Assembly: GCA_947494435.1 (NCBI GenBank)
Contig: CANLUY010000002.1
Location: 434,001 to 498,000 of the forward strand
Source of the DNA: an uncultured Litoreibacter sp.
Lineage (GTDB): Bacteria > Pseudomonadota > Alphaproteobacteria > Rhodobacterales > Rhodobacteraceae
Direction: 5' to 3'
DNA: 64,000 nucleotides
Part shown: piece by piece, positions 8,754 to 16,091 of the stretch
How positions within the stretch are numbered: the first letter of the stretch is position 1
How the letters are laid out: every line of letters starts with the position of its first letter
Notes under the pieces: generated by a model
Databases searched by the model: none
Told to the model about the DNA's origin: nothing
Seen by the model: the letters and a program-made list of their open reading frames with translations, nothing else
Translations under genes and position numbers: made by a program

Positions 8754-10612
8754 CCACCTTCATGCCGCCTGAGATGCCTCTTGCGCACCCAAAGCAGAAT
8801 TTGCGCGCAGCCTATCGTGACGGCCAAGCACCCCCCGTCCTACCATCTCGAACCGTTGTGTTTTGGCGGGCCCTGACATTTGTGCCTGCGATCATAACGA
8901 CCGTGGCGTTGATCGCGGTTTTTACAGACTTCTTCGCGATGGATGGAATCAACTGGTTTGAAACAGGTTTGATCGCCCTGATTGCAGTAACTTTCTTTTG
9001 GATATCGCTGTCGGTCAGCACTGTGACGGTTGGGGTGCTCAACCTGTTACGACGGCCAAGCCCTGCGGAACGTATGGCGGTGCAACCGATGAAGACCGCG
9101 TTATTGGTGCCTGTCTATAACGAAGACCCAGGCGATGTCTTTGGAAATGCAGCGGCGATGTTGGGGCAGCTGGATGCGACCGATCATCCGCATGACTATA
9201 CGCTTTTTATTCTTTCCGATACGCGCGACGAGCAAATCGCCCAAGCGGAGCTGCAGGCATTTGCTACGCTGAACTCTCGAATGAAGCGTGGGCAGATTTA
9301 CTACAGGCGCAGACCTGACAACATAGACCGTAAAGTCGGTAACCTTGCAGATTGGGTAGAGCATTGGGGCGGCGGGTATACCGCCATGCTTGTTCTCGAC
9401 GCGGATAGCCTGATGAGTGCGAAAGCCATTGTGGCTCTGACTGATGAACTTTCCTCAGATCCTTCCGCCGGTTTGATCCAGTCCATACCGCAGCTCTTTG
9501 GTGCCGATACACTTTTCGGGCGTGTTCAGCAGTTTTCCAACTCGATCTACGGCGCTGCTCTTGCCGAAGGCTTGGCCAAATGGGCGGATCGTGAAGGCAA
9601 TTATTGGGGCCATAATGCAATCATCCGAACAGCCGCCTTTGCCGCATCTGCAGGTATTCCCAAACTTGATACCTTCCGGTCGAAAGGCGCATTGATCCTC
9701 AGCCACGATTTCGTCGAGGCAGGCCTGCTGCGACGGGCCGGGTGGGGCGTACGGTTTTTGCCGCGCATCAAAGGGAGCTACGAAGAAGTACCAGCGAACC
9801 TTATTGACTATGTCCGACGTGACAGGCGGTGGTGTCAGGGCAACCTGCAGCACCTCAACATCTTAGGGTCAAAGGGATTTCATACTGTAAGTCGGTTCCA
9901 CCTTTTCCACGGGGCGATGAGCTATCTATTGTCGCCCGCATGGTTTGCACTGCTTACCGTTTGGGCTGTGATGGGCGTGAGTGCGGAGGAAAATGTCATC
10001 CGCTATTTTACTGGTGAAAACCCGCAGGTCGCGTGGCCGGAAATGAGCCATGTAAACAACGTGCTGATCCTGCTCTTTATGTATGGAATGTTGCTTGCGC
10101 CGAAATTCTTAGGCGCGACAGCGATCAGCCGCACTGGGCTGTCAATGCGAGATCTGGGCGGACCGTTGCAGTTTTTGGTTAGCTTTGTAACTGAAATCAT
10201 CACGTCAATCCTGTATGCGCCAATCCTGATGGTTCAGCAGACGATTGCTGTCGCACGGACCTATATGGGTTTCAAAGAGCTCTGGACCCCTCAGGTCCGA
10301 TCCGGCGGGCGCTATTCATTGTGGACGCATGTAAAGTTTCACGGTGTCGAAACGCTTGTCGGCGTCGCTTTAACTGTTGGGATGTATGAAGGCATCATCA
10401 CCTTGTGGTTGGCTCCAATCGCCATGAGCCTCGCAGGTGCCGTTCCGCTGTCGATATTGTCAGGTGTAGACCTGACGCGTTTCAAATGGTCAGCGCGCCA
10501 GATGGGCACGGCGGAAGTATTCAATGCGCCCGCTATCATTCGCCGCGCGAAGCGTGAACGTCTCCTGATGCATCGTGTGCTCGAAGATGCGGATCGTATC
10601 GCTGCGGAGTAA
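8741..10612 (+). CDS. opgH: OpgH glucans biosynthesis glucosyltransferase
   Basis: A family 2 processive glucosyltransferase of 623 residues in the inner membrane that polymerises the beta-glucan backbone from UDP-glucose. Visible are two N-terminal membrane segments (about 40-100), a cytoplasmic catalytic domain with LVPVYNED (122-129), the SDTRDE element (159-164), the metal-binding DADS (220-223) and the RRDRRW acceptor motif (359-364), then several C-terminal membrane segments. It is shorter than E. coli OpgH (about 850), as expected for the alphaproteobacterial type. The start is uncertain: GTG at 8741 overlaps opgG by 13 bases; GTG at 8750 or ATG at 8762 would also give a full protein. 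No clear terminator follows before the convergent esterase gene. Confidence 0.93.
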   Translation: MDRVTTFMPPEMPLAHPKQNLRAAYRDGQAPPVLPSRTVVFWRALTFVPAIITTVALIAVFTDFFAMDGINWFETGLIALIAVTFFWISLSVSTVTVGVLNLLRRPSPAERMAVQPMKTALLVPVYNEDPGDVFGNAAAMLGQLDATDHPHDYTLFILSDTRDEQIAQAELQAFATLNSRMKRGQIYYRRRPDNIDRKVGNLADWVEHWGGGYTAMLVLDADSLMSAKAIVALTDELSSDPSAGLIQSIPQLFGADTLFGRVQQFSNSIYGAALAEGLAKWADREGNYWGHNAIIRTAAFAASAGIPKLDTFRSKGALILSHDFVEAGLLRRAGWGVRFLPRIKGSYEEVPANLIDYVRRDRRWCQGNLQHLNILGSKGFHTVSRFHLFHGAMSYLLSPAWFALLTVWAVMGVSAEENVIRYFTGENPQVAWPEMSHVNNVLILLFMYGMLLAPKFLGATAISRTGLSMRDLGGPLQFLVSFVTEIITSILYAPILMVQQTIAVARTYMGFKELWTPQVRSGGRYSLWTHVKFHGVETLVGVALTVGMYEGIITLWLAPIAMSLAGAVPLSILSGVDLTRFKWSARQMGTAEVFNAPAIIRRAKRERLLMHRVLEDADRIAAE

Positions 10613-10653
10613 TAGAGGAATTCACAGAGCGGCCAGATAACAACGTGTTCGCT

Positions 10654-11466
10654 TTATTCGAGGCTTTCAAACCAGTCTAGCGCCATGTCAGTCCAGCCTT
10701 TCGGAATTCCGTGCGCACCTTGATGCATGACGAATTCCAGCGCTCCGGCCTCGCAGGTCTCCCATTTGCGATGCCAAAAAGGTCCAGACGTGTCGAAACT
10801 GTCCGCACGCATCCCCGGGCAGGTGTTGGTCTCACGCCAAATTTGCATTGCGTAGAACACATCACCTTGCTCGATTGTTCCACCGCCGAGTGGGCGTCCC
10901 TCCAGTGGGACAGTTTTGTCCTTCCACCCATGGGTGTGCAGAAGCTTCACTGGGCCTTGGCACGCAGCCATGTCCGGATGTGGACGCCAGAAGCTTCCTG
11001 CGACGGGGGCAAATGCGGCTGCCAGATCAGGCGCATCGCAGGCCATGTAGCTTGTCATCGAACCACCAATGGAAAACCCGCCAAGCAGAATGCGGGTGGA
11101 ATCGACCCCGTGGGTTTGCTCTGCATCCGCAATAATCTCACGGACAAAGGCGATTTCGTCACGTTGTTTGGGACGATCAGGATGGAATGACCAACCGGGA
11201 CCAAAACGTGAGTTAGGACGCTTCAACCCATTTGGACCGATCAGCGCATATCCCCGATCGAGTGCAGCCTTCATTCGCAAGGCACCTTTTCCGGTGCCAC
11301 CCGCTCCATGCAAAAACAGTAGGGCCGGTGGGTTCTCCACACCCTCCGGCAAGGCAATGTGATATTCCCCGAGCAGCGTCTTGCATGTGTCCTCCGACCC
11401 GGCACATCCAGCAAATGCAGCCGTAGAGGCAACCACGCCGAGCACGGCCAGTGTCATTATCTTCAT
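10654..11466 (-). CDS. Exported PHB-depolymerase/feruloyl-esterase-like hydrolase
   Basis: About 270 residues with an N-terminal signal (MKIMTLAVLGVVASTAAFAG). The Cys at position 21 makes a weak lipobox (FAGC). The alpha/beta-hydrolase landmarks are ALLFLHGAGGTGKG (oxyanion region), the nucleophile elbow LLGGFSIGGSMTS, a THGWKDKTVP segment with the likely Asp, and HQGAHGIPKGW with the catalytic His. This is the LpqC/polyhydroxybutyrate depolymerase family, which includes feruloyl and acetylxylan esterases. The ATG at 11466 starts one base after the stop of the rhodanese gene, so it is the last gene of the five-gene minus-strand operon. Why an esterase ends a redox/copper operon is unclear. 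Confidence 0.85.
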   Translation of the reverse strand: MKIMTLAVLGVVASTAAFAGCAGSEDTCKTLLGEYHIALPEGVENPPALLFLHGAGGTGKGALRMKAALDRGYALIGPNGLKRPNSRFGPGWSFHPDRPKQRDEIAFVREIIADAEQTHGVDSTRILLGGFSIGGSMTSYMACDAPDLAAAFAPVAGSFWRPHPDMAACQGPVKLLHTHGWKDKTVPLEGRPLGGGTIEQGDVFYAMQIWRETNTCPGMRADSFDTSGPFWHRKWETCEAGALEFVMHQGAHGIPKGWTDMALDWFESLE

Positions 11467-11467
11467 G

Positions 11468-11944
11468 CTAAGGAGCCTTGTTGAGAGGCAGTCCGCGTTT
11501 GATCCAGCCCGGCCCTTTTGCGTTCCCCAACATGCCTTCCGGTACGTCGATGACATTGGTAAATCCGGCTTTGATCAGTTTGTTATTCTCTCGTGCTGAC
11601 CGGACGCCACGCGCGCAAATCAATGCAAGCGGCGCGTTGAGGTCTCCCCCCGCCAGTTTTGTGAGCTGTTCAACAAAGTCTTTCCTGCGTAAGTCCAGCC
11701 GATGAGCAAGCTCTCCTGATCCTGTTTTCGCCCATTCGTCCGGGCGACGAATATCAACCAGAATGATCTTCCCATCTTTCGCCAATTGGTACGCGGTGGG
11801 AGGGTCCAGTGTTTCAGCGGCACTTGCTTCTGTGATCACCGAGTAAAACACGTTTCGTCCGCCAGCAGCGTAGAAGCCCGCGCCTGCGACGACCGCTATG
11901 CCGCCGCCTATGAACATGCGACGTGAAAGAGTGGAAGCCATCAA
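11468..11944 (-). CDS. Membrane-anchored or exported rhodanese-domain protein
   Basis: A protein of 158 residues. The first 30 form a signal or anchor with a twin-arginine-like beginning (STLSRRMFIGGGIAVVAGAG); the rest is one rhodanese domain. The active-site loop is CARGVRS with Cys110, and KIILVDIRRPDEWAKTG is the canonical beta-strand plus Asp region. Rhodaneses transfer sulfane sulfur, or act in periplasmic thiol chemistry. The start overlaps the end of the Sco1-like gene (ATGA) and the stop is one base before the esterase start, so the operon is translationally coupled. The placement next to Sco1 hints at thiol or copper handling outside the cytoplasm; that is inference. Confidence 0.88.
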   Translation of the reverse strand: MMASTLSRRMFIGGGIAVVAGAGFYAAGGRNVFYSVITEASAAETLDPPTAYQLAKDGKIILVDIRRPDEWAKTGSGELAHRLDLRRKDFVEQLTKLAGGDLNAPLALICARGVRSARENNKLIKAGFTNVIDVPEGMLGNAKGPGWIKRGLPLNKAP

Positions 11945-12501
11945 CTCAGGTCCTTCGTGTATTTGGCAACGATCCCTGCCGCCTGTTGAGGGGTGACGAT
12001 CGGTGGAACCAAAGTGAGAAATTTGCCGTCCGCATCCAGCAAATAGACAAAGCTGCCATGCGCATAAACTGGACCGAATTCCGGATCGACAAAGACCTCC
12101 TCTTTCTCGATTGAGAAGGCATCATATGCGACTTGCAGCTGATCATCGGAGCCGGTCAAGCCGACAAAGTTGGGATGGTGCTCTGCAAGCTTCGGGCCCA
12201 TGGTTTCCACCGTATCCCGCACGGGATCCACGGTGATCATCACCGGCGTGATATCCATTCCTTGGGCTTCAATTTCGGCAACGACCTCAGCCATCATCGG
12301 AAAGACTGCCGAACAAATTTCCTGACAGTTGACGTACCCGAAGAACAGAAGTTGCGGTTTACCATTCGGATCAACTTGTGTGTAGCGCTCGCCGTGTTGG
12401 TTGGTCAGCGTGTAATCCCCGCCCAGATCAAAGGGCAGGGGTGTCTCAGCTATCGCAGGTGTCGCCATAGCCAGAGTTGAGATTAAAGCAGCTCGGATCA
12501 T
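11941..12501 (-). CDS. SCO1/SenC/PrrC family periplasmic protein
   Basis: A thioredoxin-fold protein of 186 residues with a signal peptide (cut near AIA-ET). The copper/thiol motif is FGYVNCQEICSAVFPMM (Cys59, Cys63), and the third ligand is His148 in YAHGSFVYLLD. Sco proteins deliver copper to the CuA site of cytochrome oxidase or act as thiol-disulfide reductases. The gene overlaps the previous and the following genes by four bases each, so it sits in the middle of a coupled operon with two Cys-rich periplasmic proteins upstream and a rhodanese downstream. No oxidase genes are nearby, so its client is not obvious from context. Confidence 0.92.
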   Translation of the reverse strand: MIRAALISTLAMATPAIAETPLPFDLGGDYTLTNQHGERYTQVDPNGKPQLLFFGYVNCQEICSAVFPMMAEVVAEIEAQGMDITPVMITVDPVRDTVETMGPKLAEHHPNFVGLTGSDDQLQVAYDAFSIEKEEVFVDPEFGPVYAHGSFVYLLDADGKFLTLVPPIVTPQQAAGIVAKYTKDLS

Positions 12502-13061
12502 TGGGTTAGCGCGTATGCGTCCTCGTGGCTAAGGCCCTGACCGAAGTAGCCATCCGCTTCAATGGCGGCATTCACACGGGGGGCGCGCCGAAACCACGGG
12601 CCTTTGCCCTTAGCTTCTGGATGTTTCTCCGCCCAGACTTTCGTCCATTTGTTTGCCTTTTCCCAATCCGCGGCACCGGCTTCTTTGATGAACTGGATCA
12701 GATAGATGTTCTTGGCACCCGGAATGTCTTCGTCTTCAATCATCAGACCATCGACATCGACTGTTTTTCCGCAATAAGGGTGAAGATCGTAAGCAGCACC
12801 GTTAAAAGAAGATTGACGGTTTTTGTTTGGAAAAACCAACTGGTTATCGGCGCTGCGCAATAGTCCCAACTGACGTCCGTCAGCACATGCATTGGCACAA
12901 TCGCCCGCAACGGTGCATAAGATATCGACAACTTCGGCTTCAAAGGTTGCAGGCACCTCCGCGTACAAATTCCAAGTTTTTGCGTTTGACCCCTCGGAAA
13001 AGTCTTGTGCGAAGAGTGGAGTGGCGATCAATGCGCAGACTGCGATCAGGCGTTTCATCAT
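12498..13061 (-). CDS. Cys-rich periplasmic protein of unknown function (second of a pair)
   Basis: About 187 residues with a signal peptide (MKRLIAVCALIATPLFAQ). Not recognised as a named family. The key region is a short motif with Cys49, Cys55 and Cys59 (DILCTVAGDCANACADG) followed by a G-L-L strand, and then Cys97 in HPYCGK. The spacing CAxxC then five or six residues then GLL is shared with the gene just upstream, so the two are probably paralogues. Two ATGs (13061 and 13058) stand side by side; GAGG is 5 or 8 bases ahead. The end overlaps the Sco1-like gene by four bases. A metal- or thiol-handling role is likely by context only. Confidence 0.75.
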   Translation of the reverse strand: MMKRLIAVCALIATPLFAQDFSEGSNAKTWNLYAEVPATFEAEVVDILCTVAGDCANACADGRQLGLLRSADNQLVFPNKNRQSSFNGAAYDLHPYCGKTVDVDGLMIEDEDIPGAKNIYLIQFIKEAGAADWEKANKWTKVWAEKHPEAKGKGPWFRRAPRVNAAIEADGYFGQGLSHEDAYALTQ

Positions 13062-13068
13062 TTCAACC

Positions 13069-13515
13069 TCACTTCTTTGGTTTTGGGATCGCGAAGCCAG
13101 GCACAACGCCATAGTCTTCGTGGTTGAGGTTTGTGATGCCCCGGTCTTCAACGACCTTTTCGACAACAAGATAGTTCAACCCATCGCGCTTATAGAGCAT
13201 GCCATCAGCAACTATTTCATGGCTGGCCAAGGTCATCTGAGTATCACCTGAAGCAGATTGATCATCCCCTTCGATCTTCAGAACCATATAAACTTCACCG
13301 TCTTCACCAAGCAGTCCAACTGGAATCCCACCAGCGGAACACCACAGGGCGCATGTGTGATGCGCGGATCCGACAACTGCATCTGGCCCCCCCATAACGC
13401 CCGAGAAATAGCACCACGTGTCGATAATCTCGCCGGTGATTTGTACGCGTTCACCTTCTGCAGCAAGCGCGGGCTGCGCCATAAGCAGGGCGGCCAAGGC
13501 CACTTTGAATTTCAT
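13069..13515 (-). CDS. Cys/His-motif periplasmic protein of unknown function (first of a pair)
   Basis: A protein of 148 residues with a clear signal peptide (MKFKVALAALLMAQPALA). A conserved-looking core holds Cys35, the pair His52-His53, Cys55 and Cys59 (AHHTCALWCSAGGIPVGLL), which looks like a metal or haem-adjacent site. This 'HxxCAxxCxxxGxPxGLL' pattern occurs in uncharacterised exported proteins of many bacteria; I know no assigned activity. It is the first gene of the minus-strand operon running through Sco1, rhodanese and esterase, and its stop is 7 bases before the next start. The roughly 110 bases upstream must hold the operon promoter; none stands out. Confidence 0.75.
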   Translation of the reverse strand: MKFKVALAALLMAQPALAAEGERVQITGEIIDTWCYFSGVMGGPDAVVGSAHHTCALWCSAGGIPVGLLGEDGEVYMVLKIEGDDQSASGDTQMTLASHEIVADGMLYKRDGLNYLVVEKVVEDRGITNLNHEDYGVVPGFAIPKPKK

Positions 13516-13624
13516 TGCGACAGCTCCAGATTGTGATTCCTTTGATGAGCCTAGCGCATATTAGGCCGCGAATGGGATCACATGTTGTTTAAGGCCGCCG
13601 TCTGTCGCAACCGATTTGGTCTGA

Positions 13625-14182
13625 CTAAAGCTTAGCTTGCAAATCTGACGTCAGGCTGTCGACATCCGAAACGACGGTCATGAAGTCCAAAATGCTTTCA
13701 TCTGCAAATTCTTCGTCAACAAAATGTTGTGCTAGAGCGACCAATTTGTCCCAATAGCCGTCTGTATTCAAAAGATAGATGGGCTTGTCATGAAGGCCGA
13801 GCTGGCGCCACGTCAGCACCTCGAAGAATTCGTCAAGCGATCCGGCTCCGCCTGGTAGAACGACAATTGCATCGCAGTTCATGAACATGACTTTTTTGCG
13901 CTCGTGCATGTTCTCGGTGATGACGAAAGTCGAAAGGTCTCGTTTGCCGACTTCGCGTTCGAAAAGATGTACAGGAATAACGCCGAACACCTCGCCACCT
14001 GCGTCTTGGGTCGCACGGGCCACTTCCCCCATCAATCCGACATCACCAGCGCCATACACCAAACGCCAACCGTGTTTGGCAATTGCAGCTCCCATCTCAT
14101 GCGCTGCTTGTTTGTAAGAAGGTTTTGCGCCGAAACGTGACCCGCAGAACACGCATATGGATTTTGGTTGAGCTTTTGGCAT
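13625..14182 (-). CDS. LOG-family protein (TIGR00730 type), nucleoside 5'-monophosphate phosphoribohydrolase-like
   Basis: About 185 residues with a Rossmann-type fold. ICVFCGSRFG near the N-terminus, RLVYGAGDVGLMGEVA, and the signature PGGAGSLDEFFE are the defining motifs of the LOG/YgdH-like family, whose members split purine nucleoside monophosphates (in plants, cytokinin precursors) into base and ribose phosphate. Arg and Lys of NMHERKKVMF lie in the usual substrate pocket. Two starts fit, ATG at 14182 or 14197 (adding five residues, with AAGGC upstream); longer versions would add non-homologous sequence. It is transcribed alone, divergent from the LysM gene. Confidence 0.88.
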   Translation of the reverse strand: MPKAQPKSICVFCGSRFGAKPSYKQAAHEMGAAIAKHGWRLVYGAGDVGLMGEVARATQDAGGEVFGVIPVHLFEREVGKRDLSTFVITENMHERKKVMFMNCDAIVVLPGGAGSLDEFFEVLTWRQLGLHDKPIYLLNTDGYWDKLVALAQHFVDEEFADESILDFMTVVSDVDSLTSDLQAKL

Positions 14183-14262
14183 CACAGTCCCGATCATGTG
14201 TTTTGCCTTGTGATAAGGGGCCTGATAGTGTCGCGCAAGCGAGCATGCCGGAAGATATGCAA

Positions 14263-14280
14263 GGCCCTTAGGGAAGGGCC
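14263..14280. repeat. Short stem-loop ahead of the LysM gene
   Basis: GGCCCTT and AAGGGCC form a perfect 7-base stem with the loop AGGG, ending 22 bases before the LysM start and just before the ribosome site AGGAAGAGG. No T-run follows, so it is not a terminator. It may be a leader hairpin or chance. Confidence 0.3.
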
Positions 14281-14302
14281 AATTGGGCAAAAGGAAGAGG
14301 CG

Positions 14303-15784
14303 ATGAGCGATAAATCGCGCTTTGTGTTGAGTGGGTCGAATGTCGTTTTGGCTGCGGGTGTCATCGCAATCGGCGCCGTGTCTTATGGCGTGTGGATGCA
14401 GCAGAGTGACGATCCTGCAACAGCTGAGGTCGCTTCTCCTGATATTGCTAAGCCGACTGAAGTTGTACCATTGGAAGATAGTGAAGCAACCCCGAAGGCT
14501 GACCCTCAAACCGCTGCGATTAGTGACGACAAGCCAGTGGTGATTGAAGAGGAAAATGAGCAAGCCAACATATCGGAGCCTACACCTCCGACAGAGCCTG
14601 CCACGGAAGAGGTTGCGGTGCTTTCCTCTGATGTGTCGTCTGAAGAAGAGGAAGAAGTCGTCGCCCCTGCTGCTTCTGACGAGAGCGCGACCGACAATAC
14701 AGACAAATCGACGGAGCCGGAACCGCCGCTCATTCGCGCGCCAAAATTCGACGTTGTGCGGATCGATCCGTTAGGGTCTGCGGTCATTGCTGGTTCGGCT
14801 GAGCCGGGCGCGAGCGTCGCATTACTTGTTGATGGCGATCTGATTGCCGATGCCGTGGCTGATCGGAATGGTAAGTTTGTTGCGCTCTTCGATCTGCCGC
14901 CATCTGAAACGCCGCGTAGTTTATCTGCCCAGTTGGAGACCGCAGCCGGTGAAACAGTCCTGTCTAACGCGGCTGTTCTGATCGCCCCGGTGAAACCAGC
15001 ACAAATCGCCGCCGTTGAGCCGCAAGAAACAGCAACTCTGGAGGGCGATGAACCTGAGGCAGAGAGCCCAGTCGTTGAACCAGAAACCTCTGTAGACGTA
15101 GCCGAAGCCGAGACTGATGCTGATATTGTGACCGAAGCTGTTGATCCAGAAGAGGTTGTCGTCGCAACGGCACCAGAGGTTGAAGAGCAGACTGTTCAAC
15201 TTGCCTCTCCAGCGCCGGAAGAAGATGCGGCGCCAGAGAGCCCCGCAATCGTGCTCGCCGATGAGACCGGAGTGAAGGTGCTTCAACCGGCCCCGCGTCC
15301 TGCTGTGCCGGAGCAATCTGGGCTAAGCGTGGTGGCCAATCTCGTGATTGATACCATTACCTATGATCAGGAAGGTGAAGTGGCCCTTGCAGGACGAGGC
15401 GCGGGCGCAAGCTTCGCACGGGTCTACCTGAACGACAAAGCAATCCAGACGGTCAAAATTGCGCCCGATGGGACTTGGCGCACGCCACTGCCCGATGTCG
15501 ATGCAGGCGTCTACCGTTTGCGCATTGACGAAGTTACGGCGGAAGGCGACGTGACAAGCCGTGTGGAGACACCATTCCAACGCGAAGAGCCAGAGGTTGC
15601 AGCCATATCTATTCAGCGTCCGAATGCGATCACAGTTCAAAAAGGGTTTACGCTGTGGGCTATTGCCAAGGATCGCTTCGGAGAGGGGACCGAATATGTC
15701 CGAGTTTACGAGGCAAACCGCGACCTTATTCGTGATCCCGACTTGATCTATCCCGGTCAGGTTTTCGAACTGCCCGAGAACTGA
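14303..15784 (+). CDS. LysM-domain envelope protein with long acidic linker
   Basis: A protein of 493 residues. Residues 10-30 form one membrane segment (NVVLAAGVIAIGAVSYGVWM), followed by about 120 residues rich in Glu, Pro, Ala and Ser and predicted disordered. Then come two small beta domains (SAVIAGSAEPGASVALLVDGD and EVALAGRGAGASFARVYLNDK, bacterial Ig-like in look) separated by a second acidic stretch, and a C-terminal LysM domain (about 440-491: TVQKGFTLWAIAKDRFGEG ... DLIYPGQVFELP). LysM binds peptidoglycan, so the protein likely spans from inner membrane to cell wall. Proteins of this layout are common in Rhodobacteraceae; no activity is assigned. Start chosen for the AGGAAGAGG site 3 bases upstream; earlier in-frame starts lie in non-coding-like sequence. 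Confidence 0.85.
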   Translation: MSDKSRFVLSGSNVVLAAGVIAIGAVSYGVWMQQSDDPATAEVASPDIAKPTEVVPLEDSEATPKADPQTAAISDDKPVVIEEENEQANISEPTPPTEPATEEVAVLSSDVSSEEEEEVVAPAASDESATDNTDKSTEPEPPLIRAPKFDVVRIDPLGSAVIAGSAEPGASVALLVDGDLIADAVADRNGKFVALFDLPPSETPRSLSAQLETAAGETVLSNAAVLIAPVKPAQIAAVEPQETATLEGDEPEAESPVVEPETSVDVAEAETDADIVTEAVDPEEVVVATAPEVEEQTVQLASPAPEEDAAPESPAIVLADETGVKVLQPAPRPAVPEQSGLSVVANLVIDTITYDQEGEVALAGRGAGASFARVYLNDKAIQTVKIAPDGTWRTPLPDVDAGVYRLRIDEVTAEGDVTSRVETPFQREEPEVAAISIQRPNAITVQKGFTLWAIAKDRFGEGTEYVRVYEANRDLIRDPDLIYPGQVFELPEN

Positions 15785-15841
15785 GGCCACACCACTATCC
15801 AGCGCCAATTTGAGGAAACGCCCCATTTTGCATTGTGCTAA

Positions 15842-15871
15842 AGCAATGTTGCATTGCTGGTGGTGTTTTTT
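15842..15871 (+). terminator. Possible rho-independent terminator after the LysM gene
   Basis: AGCAATG-TTG-CATTGCT forms a 7-base stem with a 3-base loop, followed after seven bases by a run of six T. The stem is short and AT-rich and the T-run is displaced, so strength is doubtful. The rest of the 300-base gap up to the ABC transporter gene holds no gene I can support. Confidence 0.4.
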
Positions 15872-16091
15872 CTATCACTCTACCGGCGCAGTGGCAGTCT
15901 TGGCTTTGGCTTACGCACTCTGTCCAAGCCGCAAGTCAAGACAATGAAGGATGCCGCGCAAATGGCTGATTTACCACCTGAATAGGTTGGGAGTGCCGTC
16001 GCGCCGTCATTTTCTATTCGGGTTTGCTGGTAATCGGGCACATGGCGGACTAGGTAATGGGGTCCGATAAAGAAGCACAAGAAATCTCCCT

